Below are positions 55,834-64,000 of a stretch of 64,000 nucleotides of DNA, piece after piece. The translations under genes and the position numbers were made by a program. This stretch comes from Ophiura sarsii (Eukaryota; Echinodermata; Ophiuroidea; Amphilepidida; Ophiuridae). The stretch covers positions 68,619,062-68,683,061 of the forward strand of contig CM069446.1 in assembly GCA_035610835.1 (NCBI GenBank), in the 5' to 3' direction. The first letter of the stretch is position 1. Every line of letters begins with the position of its first letter. Below the pieces are notes generated by a model that ran no database searches, had not been told where the DNA came from, and saw only the letters and a list, made by a program, of their open reading frames with translations.

Positions 55834-56244
55834 CAACCATGTGGGCATTGGATCCAAGAAACTAGTTTTGTTTGGAATTTTGGAAATTATCTTTCTCACC
55901 TCGAATTCATCAACATGTGTAAAGTTTGTAGACATGTCAACATTATCAGTATTGCACTTGTCTTTTGATTCATCACAATGAACATGACTTTAGTTATTGG
56001 TATACACATTGTTACACTTTTCCTGACAATCACAAGAATTAGCGTTAACATCAGATTTATCAAGTTCCACTCTGATATTATTGATCTTCTCACAAAAATA
56101 ATCTGCGAAATTATCACGAAGAGTCTCATTTGATGATGACGAAGGAAGTGCTCTGCAAGAATTATTTAGCAATGAATTTAAAGTGCGATAAATTGTTTTA
56201 ATAATAAAACTGTTATGCTTGAAGTTGAATGTTTGCATCCACAA
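55834..56244 (-). pseudogene. LINE (CR1/L2-like) ORF2 fragment upstream of the reverse-transcriptase core
   Basis: The minus strand reads IYRTLNSLLNNSCRALPSS, SSNETLRDNFADYFCEKINN and IRVELDKSDVNANSC, then an in-frame TAA, then SHVHCDESKDKCNTDNVD, MSTNFTHVDEFEVRKIIS and KIPNKTSFLDPMPTWL. This is the linker between endonuclease and reverse transcriptase ('F..YF..KI..IR..L', 'V...I...K..SLDP.PTWLL'). It ends within about a dozen residues of where the 34892-35142 fragment begins. Confidence 0.88.
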
Positions 56245-56379
56245 GCAATAGCATTCACCGTATAGCGAGCTGGTATGCCTATGTCAGTATGTGCATTGTT
56301 TGGGAATTTAAAAAAAAAATTGACGAAGGCTTAATGGATTGAAATGTACCCAGCCTTTTCTGTATTGGATACAATATCC

Positions 56380-57000
56380 CATTTTTTAAGCTACGTATAA
56401 TGTTGGTCTAACCAACGGGTCAATCCGCGACACATTTGACGGAATTTTTTTCTTCTTCGTAGCGTTCTAGGCTCAAAAGTCTGAATATCCTAAAATGTGC
56501 ACCGCCGATTTGATTTTTGGGATATTATATCAGATTTTGAGTTACGTATAATGTTAGTTAAACAAACCGGTCAATCCGCGACACATTTGACGGAATAAAT
56601 GACGTTCGCGTTTGAACCGCAACGAAAAAAGTCTTTTTTCACAGCGTTCTAGGTTAAAAAGTTTGAATATCCTAAAATGTGCGCCCCCCCCCCCCCCCCC
56701 CCCCCGAATTGCTTTTTGGGATATTATATCACATTTTGAGTTACGCCTTATGTTGGTTTAACGAGCCTGTCAATCCACGACACATTTGACGGAATAAAGG
56801 ATGTTCGCGTTTAAACCGCAACGAAAAAAACTCATTTTCACAGCGTTCTAGGATCAAAAGGCTGATCCTTAAATGTGCCCCTCGATTTGCTTTTTGGGAT
56901 ATTATATCACATTTTGAGTTACGTATAATGTTGGTTTAAAGAACCGATCAATCCGCGACACATTTGATGGAATAAATGAAAGGACCCAATTTGTTTTTTG
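56380..57000 (-). repeat. Tandem array, inverted relative of the 33.3-34.9 kb array
   Basis: Four units of about 150-190 bp share TTGAGTTACGTATAATGTTG, AACCGGTCAATCCGCGACAC and ATTTGACGGAAT. The reverse complement matches the GTCAAATGTGTTGCGGTTTG / GTAGCTCAAAATGTG / ATCAAATCGG order of the left array. A C run of about 24 bases interrupts one unit (56682-56705). Confidence 0.85.
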
Positions 57001-57160
57001 GGCGGGACCCGGGATTCCTGAAATGTCTCTAAACAGTTAATTCAGAAATTATCCATCATTTCATTCATCAAAATAAAAATAATACAAAACTAGAGCGGTT
57101 TTCGGCTTTCGCGGTTCTCGGTTTTTGCGGTTCTCGGGGTTTGTGGTTTGAGATTTTGAA
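57001..57160 (+). repeat. Lead segment of the same family (GAAATGTCTCTAAAC, CTAGAGCGG)
   Basis: CTGAAATGTCTCTAAACAG and CTAGAGCGGTTTTCGGCTTT match 33484-33505 and 33313-33335 in the same orientation, although the arrays next to them are inverted relative to each other. Confidence 0.75.
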
Positions 57161-57790
57161 CAAAACCTGACTGGGCCCTGTTAGTGAATAGAGTTGTATA
57201 TTTGTAAGGGGAACAGTCTTTATCAGATTTCAGACGAACTGATATAATGAGATGAGTGATAATGTCCCCATTGAAATATTAAGGTTACCGTGGGGTATGC
57301 TGTTTTACTGAATTTGGTACATAAACATGGTTATTAAAACATTGAATTGATGGATATGACATATTTACAAAGCTAATATTATTTTCAATTTTTGTAGATG
57401 TATTTTTAATTGGCGCATTTACGTGGATGTGGGTTATGTAAAGTGAAAGTGGGACAATATTTGTAGGATATAAACAAAGTGTATGCTATTTGTTTGCCGA
57501 ACAATGTTTATTACGCACACATACAATATCTTTACTATAAAAACATTTGTAGTTTATTCATTAAAAACGAAATTTCTAGGATATATTCCTTCTGCGATTA
57601 TTGTTGAGTGCTATAGTTTACTTAGTTCCAAATTGGCGAAAACTGTTTACATATGATTGAATTTGGAAGAGTAGGCAATTAAAATACTTGCATTTTTTTT
57701 TTTGTTGCAAAAATCGTTCTTATAGGCTTGGATAAATTTTGTGCGCGGATTGATAATGAGCTGAATATATCTTGCTATGATGGAGCTAAT
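57161..57790. other. No recognisable feature
   Basis: AT-rich sequence with no repeat or coding signal that could be supported. Confidence 0.55.
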
Positions 57791-58066
57791 TAAACTATAG
57801 CTTATAACTATATTCTAAATCTGTTTACAAGAACAATATTGCAATTAAGGAATTTGTGTGCTACAAGTAAAACAAATGTTAATATTTTTGTCTAATTGTC
57901 ATGATGGACCACAGTCATATGCATAACACCGTTTGAAAGGTAAGTACTGTTTAAATCGAATGTTGGTTTGTATTTGTAAATGGTCATGTTTTATTACTTC
58001 AGTTTCCATAAAGGTGGTTTGTTACATTGTTATTACATGCCAGAACCGGTAGTTAACCACGTGGAA
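57791..58066 (+). repeat. Segment duplicated at 62283-62562
   Basis: AAACTATAGCTTATAACTAT through ACCGGTAGTTAACCACGTGG is present at both positions with few differences, about 4.49 kb apart. It marks a higher-order duplication of the satellite block. Confidence 0.9.
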
Positions 58067-58580
58067 TTGACACTAATGATCTTTACTAAATAGTTCAGGT
58101 TGAATTAAGTTCTGCATACTTCAGCCCCACACCCCCTCTCGGTATGGCACGAGGTCTATACTGTTCTAAAATGTCATTAGTAAAGATGCATCTTCACGTG
58201 GATCGAATTGATACAATGTCCTTTTTAAACATTTTGTGAACTTTTGGAATGTCGTCTACAGACGCATGCCGCGTAGAAAGTGTTAATGACACTAATGATC
58301 TTTACTAAATATTTAACGTTGGATTAAGTTCTGCATTCTTCCGCCTCCCCCCCCCCCCCTCCCCCTTTTTGGTACGGCACGGGGTCTACAATGTTCTAAA
58401 ATGTCATTAGTACAGATACATCTCCACGTGGAATTGATACAATATGTCATTTTTAGACATTTTGTGAACTTTTGGAATGTCGTCTACAGACGCATGCCGC
58501 GTGGAAAGTGTTAATGACACTAATGATCTTTACTAAATATTTACATGATTTAAGGTTGAATTAATTCTGCATACTTCCGC

Positions 58581-58616
<36 letters not shown>

Positions 58617-60440
58617 TCTCTCAATAATGCACTTGGGGTTAATGTTCTAAGTAAAATGTCATTAGTAAAGATACATCTCCACGTGGAAAAGTGATACAAT
58701 ATGTTATTTTTTAGACATTTTGTGAAATTTTGGATTGTCGTCTACAGATGCATGCCGCGTAGAAAGTGTTAATGACACTAATGATCTTTACTAAATATTT
58801 AACGTTGAATTAAGTTCTGCATACTTCCCCGCCCCCTCCCCCCTTCTCGTTACGGCACGGGGTCTACAATGTTCTAAAATGTCATTAGTAAAAGATGAAT
58901 CTTCACGTGGATCGAATTGATACAATACCGTATGTCCTTTTTAAACATTTTGTGAACTTTTGGAATGTCGTCTACAGACGCATGCCGCGTAGAAAGTGTT
59001 AATGACACTAATGATCTTTACTAAATAGCTCAGGTTGAATTAAGTTCTGCATACTTCAGCCCCACACCCCCTCTCGGTATGGCACGAGGTCTATACTGTT
59101 CTAAAATGTCATTAGTAAAGATGCATCTTCACGTGGATCGAATTGATACAATGTCCTTTTTAAAAATTTTGTGAACTTTTGGAATGTCGTCTACAGACGC
59201 ATGCCGCGTAGAAAGTGTTAATGACACTAATGATCTTTACTAAATATTTAACGTTGGATTAAGTTCTGCATTCTTCCGCCTCCCCCCCCCCCCCTCCCCC
59301 TTCTCGGTACGGCACGGGGTCTACAATGTTCTAAAATGTCATTAGTACAGATACATCTCCACGTGGAATTGATACAATATGTCATTTTTAGACATTTTGT
59401 GAACTTTTGGAATGTCGTCTACAGACGCATGCCGCGTGGAAAGTGTTAATGACACTAATGATCTTTACTAAATATTTACATGATTTAAGGTTGAATTAAT
59501 TCTGCATACTTCCGCGCACCCCCCCCCCCACCCCCCCCCCCCCCCCCCCCCCCCCCCCCGTCTCTCAATAATGCACTTGGGGTTAATGTTCTAAGTAAAA
59601 TGTCATTAGTAAAGATACATCTCCACGTGGAAAAGTGATACAATATGTTATTTTTTAGACATTTTGTGAAATTTTGGAATGTCGTCTACAGACGCATGCC
59701 GCGTAGAAAGTGTTAATGACACTAATGATCTTTACTAAATATTTAACGTTGAATTAAGTTCTGCATACTTCCCCGCCCCCTCCCCCCCCCCCCCCCTTCT
59801 CGTTACGGCACGGGGTCTACAATGTTCTAAAATGTCATTAGTAAAAGATGAATCTTCACGTGGATCGAATTGATACAATACCGTATGTCCTTTTTAGACA
59901 TTTTGTGAACTTTTGGAATGTCGTCTACAGACGCATGCCGCGTAGAAAGTGTTAATGACACTAATGATCTTTACTAAATATTCAACGTTAAATTAAGTTC
60001 TGCATACTTCCGCCCCCTTCTCGGTACGGCACGGGGTCTACAATGTTCTAAAATGTCATTAGTAAAGAAACATCTCCACGTGGAATTGATACAATACGGT
60101 ATGTCATTTTTAGACATTTTGTGAACTTTTGGAATGTCGTTTAGACGCATGCCGCGTGGAAAAGTGTTGACACTAATGATCTTTACTAAATATTTACATG
60201 ATTTAAGGTTGAATTAATTCTGCATACTTCCGCCCCCCCCCCCCCCCCCCCCCTCTCTCAATAAGGCACTTGGGGTCTCCAATGTTCTAAAATGTCATTA
60301 GTAAAGATACATCTCCACGTGGAAAAGTGATACAATATGTTATTTTTAAGACATTTTTTAAAACTTTTGGAACGTCGTCTACAGACGCATGCCGCGTGGA
60401 AAGTGTTAAACGGACACTAATTGCTAATGATCTTTAAGGT
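58067..60440. repeat. About 230-bp satellite with poly-C runs, block 1
   Basis: The unit runs GACACTAATGATCTTTACTA, AATATTTAACGTTGAATTAA, GTTCTGCATACTTCCGCC, a C run of 5-40, CTCGGTACGGCACGGGGTCT, ACAATGTTCTAAAATGTCAT, TAGTAAAGATACATCTCCAC, GTGGAATTGATACAATA, ACATTTTGTGAACTTTTGGA and ATGTCGTCTACAGACGCATG, then CCGCGTAGAAAGTGTTAA. Ten such ends lie here, at about 58268, 58497, 58755, 58986, 59206, 59431, 59698, 59938, 60150 and 60389. The last segment equals the right end of the CACTTTCC MITE. Confidence 0.93.
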
Positions 60441-61335
60441 TGAATTAAGTTCTGCATACTTCCGCCCACCCCCCCCCCCCCCCCCTCTCGGTAGGCACGG
60501 GGTCTAAAGTGTTCTAATGTCACTATTAAAGATACATCTCCGGTTCTATAAACCACGTGGAATTGACACTAACGATCTTTACCAAAAAGTTAAGGTAGAA
60601 TTCAGTTCTGCATACTCCCGTCTGCCTTTCCGTGCTAGTGCAACACAATTGAGCTCTGGTTAAAAAATATGACCATATACAGCTGAATAGACAGCAACAT
60701 TTGAATTGAATTTTGTTCTCAAAATTAAGTGATAACAACTAATTCAATGATTCACTGATAGCGCGCCTTCTTATCTTAAAGGTAGATGTTCCGATTTTCA
60801 ACTTGAAGTTTTCTATTCTACATGAAAGGTCATCCTTAAAAAAGTCGTGTTCCAAAGTTTGAGTTGCATAGCTCTAATGGTTAGTCTTATTTTAGACGCA
60901 CAAGATGCTGTGAACTATACCCATAACTGTAGGCCTTGACAACAATGAATGACTGGATTGAGGAGGAAAAAAACCCAGTTCTTGAGACCTACTTTTTTCT
61001 TGAGAAAAACAGCCTTTAACCTATTTTTTGCCATTCAGTTGGGACTGGTTTCGTATATTGTATTATTTTTTGCCATTCAATAAAAAATACCAGCTAAGTT
61101 CCGAATTTCTAAGACTATTCTTATAGACCTTCAAATATTTGCTGTGCTAACATATAAGCCTACGTAGATACGGCATATGAGTGCCCCCCCCCCCCCCCCC
61201 GGCAAGAATGGCTGTAGCTTCCCGTGCGCGATGACAATCTAGTCATTACTTAAGTACCCCCCCCCCCCCCCCCTCCCCCGGGCCAAAATGGTGATAGCTT
61301 CTCGTGCGTGACAATGTTCATAATCATGATTATAG
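60441..61335. repeat. Diverged unit plus segment duplicated at 61735-62280
   Basis: About 60530-61060 (ATCTCCGGTTCTATAAACCA, CGTGCTAGTGCAACACAATT, GACCATATACAGCTGAATAG, AAAGGTAGATGTTCCGATTT) is repeated at about 61740-62280. The remaining 61061-61335 holds two C runs (about 61184-61200 and 61257-61273) and otherwise nothing recognised. Confidence 0.85.
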
Positions 61336-62282
61336 TAAGTACTTTACGCATGCCGCGTGGAAAAGTGTTGACACTAATGATCTTTACTAAATATTTACAT
61401 GATTTAAGGTTGAATTAATTCTGCTTACTTCCGCCCCCCCCCCCCCCTCTCTCTCTCTCTCAATAAGGCACTCGGGGTCTCCAATGTTCTAAAATGTCAT
61501 TAGTAAAGATACATCTCCACGTGGAAAAGTGATACAATATGTTATTTTTTAGACATTTTTTTAAACTTTTGGGAATGTCGTCTACAGACGCATGCCGCGT
61601 GGAAAGTGTTAAACGGACACTAATGATCTTTAAGGTCTGCATACTTCCGCCACCCCCCCCCCCCCTCTCTCTCTCTCTCTCTCGGTAGGCACGGGGTCTA
61701 AAGTGTTCTAATGTCACTATTAACAAATGATTAAAGATACATCTCCGGTTCTATAAACCACGCGGAATTGACACTAACGATCTTTACCAAAAAGTTAAGG
61801 TAGAATTCAGTTCTGCATACTCCCGTCTGCCTCTCCGTGCTAGTGCAACACAATTGAGCTCTGGTTAAAAAATATGACCATATACAGCTGAATAGACAGC
61901 AAAATTTGAATTGGATTTTGTTCTCAAAATTAAGTGATAACAACTAATTCAATGATTCAATGATAGCGCGCCTTCTTATCTTAAAGGTAGATGTTCCGAT
62001 TTTCAACTTGAAGTTTTCTATTCTACATGAAAGGTCATCCTTATAAAAGTGGTGTTCCAAAGTTTGAGTTGCATAGCTCTAATCAGCTAATGGTTAGTCT
62101 TATTTTAGACGCACAAGATGTTGTGAACTATACCCATAACTGTTAGGCCTTGACAACAATGAATGACTGGATTGAGGAGGGAAAAAAACCAGTTCTTGAG
62201 ACCTATATTTTTTTTTACTTGAGAAAAACAGCCTTTAACCTATTTTTTTGCCATTCAGTTGGGACTGGTTTCGTATATTGTA
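61336..62282. repeat. Satellite units and second copy of the 0.55-kb segment
   Basis: Two satellite ends (GCCGCGTGGAAAGTGTTRA, about 61350 and 61594) with C runs and CT runs are followed by the second copy of the segment at 60530-61060. Confidence 0.88.
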
Positions 62283-64000
62283 AACTATAGCTTATAACTA
62301 TATTCTAAATCTGTTTACAAGAACAATATTGCAATTAAGGAATTTGTGTGCTATATACAAGTAAAACAAATGTTAATGTTTTTGTCTAATTGTCATGATG
62401 GACCACAGTCATATGCATAACACCGTTTGAAAGGCCGTACTGCTTAGATCGAATGTTGGTTTGTATTTGTAAATGGTCATGTTTTATCACTTTAGTTTCC
62501 ATAAAGGTGGTTTGTTACATTGTTATTAGTATTACATGCCAGAACCGGTAGTTAACCACGTGGAATTGACACTATTGATCTTTACTAAATAGTTCAGGTT
62601 GAATTAAGTTCTGCATACTTCAGCCCCACACCCCCTCTCGGTATGGCACGGGGTCTATACAGTTCTAAAATGTCATTAGTAAAGATGCATCTTCACGTAG
62701 ATCACGTGGATCGATTTGATACAATGTCCTTTTTAAACATTTTGTGAACTTTTGGAATGTCGTCTACAGACGCATGCCGCGTAGAAAGTGTTAATGACAC
62801 TAATGATCTTTACTAAATATGTAACGTTGAATTAAGTTTTGCATACTTCCGCCCCCCCCCCCCCCCTTCTCGGTACGGCACGGGGTCTACAATGTTCTAA
62901 AATGTCATTAGTACAGATACATCTCCACGTGGAATTGATACAATATGTCATTTTTAGACATTTTGTGAACTTTTGGAATGTCGTCTACAGACGCATGCCG
63001 CGTGGAAAGTGTTAATGACACTAATGATATTTACTAAATATTTATATGATTTAAGGTTGAATTAATTCTGCATACTTCCGCCCCCCCCCCCCCCCCCTCA
63101 ATAATGCACTTGGGGTTAATGTTCTAAGTAAAATGTCATTAGTAAAGATACATCTCCACGTGGAAAAGTGATACAATATAATGTTATTTTTTAGACATTT
63201 TGTGAAATTTTGGAATGTCGTCTACAGCCGCGTAGAAAGTGTTAATGACACTAATGATCTTTACTAAATATTTAACGTTGAATTAGGTTCTGCATACTTC
63301 CCCGCCCCCCCCCCCCTTCTCGTTACGGCACGGGGTCTACAATGTTCTAAAATGTCATTAGTAAAAGATGCATCTTCACGTGGATCGAATTGATACAATA
63401 CCGTATGTCCTTTTTAGACATTTTGTGAACTTTTGGAATGTCGTCTACAGACGCATGCCGCGTAGAAAGTGTTAATGACACTAAGGGTCCATATCCAAAC
63501 TCTCAGTGCTTTTAAATTGTTTTTCTAGCGATTTAAAAGCGCTTTTCCAACGGTATTTCGTTGGAAAAGCGCTTTTCCAACGGTATTTCGTTGGAAAAGC
63601 GCTTTGAAATCGCTAGAAAAACAATTTAAAAGCACTCAGAGTTTGGATATGGACCCTAATGATCTTTACTAAATATTTAACGTTGAATTAAGTTCTGCAT
63701 ACTTCCGCCCCCACCCCCTTCTCGGTACGGCACGGGGTCTACAATGTTCTAAAATGTCATTAGTACAGATACATCTCCACGTGGAATTGATACAATATGT
63801 CATTTTTAGACATTTCGTGAACTTTTGGAATGTCGTCTACAGACGCATGCCGCGTAGAAAGTGTTAATGACACTAATGATCTTTACTAAATATTTAACGT
63901 TGAATTAGGTTCTGCATACTTCCCCGCCCCCCCCCCCCCCCCTTCTCGTTACGGCACGGGGTCTACAATGTTCTAACATGTCATTAGTATACATCTCCAC
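62283..64000. repeat. Higher-order copy: 57.8-kb segment and satellite block 2
   Basis: 62283-62562 repeats 57791-58066. Satellite units then continue to the window end, with unit ends at about 62778, 62999, 63228, 63460 and 63850. A 172-bp hairpin element interrupts one unit. Confidence 0.92.
63485..63656. mobile_element. 172-bp near-perfect palindromic MITE with TAA target duplication
   Basis: The arms start GGGTCCATATCCAAACTCT and pair with AGAGTTTGGATATGGACCC almost base for base. The middle duplicates GCGCTTTTCCAACGGTATTT and CGTTGGAAAA. TAA lies on both sides (63482-63484, 63657-63659), and the interrupted word is GACACTAATGATC of the satellite. A three-base TAA duplication suggests PIF/Harbinger mobilisation (inference). 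Confidence 0.9.

Overview
This is a repeat-dominated metazoan nuclear window with introns, non-LTR retrotransposons, tRNA-derived SINE-like pieces, many kinds of inverted-repeat DNA transposon, and satellite or minisatellite arrays. The AT-rich background, the LINE types and the single host gene (an extracellular GAIN/GPS-domain membrane protein) fit a marine invertebrate, most likely a deuterostome such as an echinoderm or hemichordate. That assignment is inference, because nothing in the window is species-diagnostic.

Host gene. One multi-exon gene on the minus strand runs from about 32.5 kb down to about 11.1 kb, or about 7.2 kb if a weak terminal exon is real. Eight exons chain in phase: 32479-32531, 29731-29830, 25861-25974, 24447-24640, 23807-23871, 22026-22128, 11384-11499 and 11100-11181. 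Together they encode a GAIN-like region, a canonical GPS autoproteolysis motif (Cys, Trp, Gly-Cys, Cys-x-Cys, His-Met/Thr), one transmembrane helix and a short basic cytoplasmic tail. No further transmembrane helices were found, so it looks like a GPS protein uncoupled from a seven-helix domain. The 5' exons lie outside the window or were not recognised. Almost every intron carries transposons, some within 5-40 bases of a splice site.

Layout. 1-1473: degenerate LINE reverse transcriptase. 1480-3945: 32-bp minisatellite split by a foldback element. 4.4-11 kb: hairpins, small inverted-repeat elements and a duplicated repeat split by a mariner-like element. 11.66-13.55 kb: a 1.9-kb TIR element. 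14.1-16.4 kb: tandem repeat rich in ATGCAAAT, split by a second mariner-like element. 16.5-19.2 kb: poly-C/G and polypurine tracts. 19.3-21.9 kb: tRNA-like SINE material. 22-32.5 kb: the gene's extracellular exons among MITEs and foldbacks. 33.3-57.2 kb: nested repeats enclosed by two pieces of one LINE family. 57.8-64 kb: an approximately 230-bp satellite with poly-C runs.

Most striking is a candidate 12,500-bp element at 40154-52653, with about 60 bp of imperfect TIRs and an 8-bp target duplication (TTGGAATG). It has no recognisable protein and is built almost wholly of palindromes and tandem arrays: a GC-rich 117-bp array, a 4.7-kb foldback dense in ATGGCNGCC motifs, and an approximately 572-bp array carrying perfect RFX X-box palindromes. 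It sits inside a TTAA-flanked MITE, which sits inside one copy of a 1.36-kb tandem repeat whose neighbouring copy preserves the empty site. All coordinates and phases were worked out by eye; no database search or alignment program was run.
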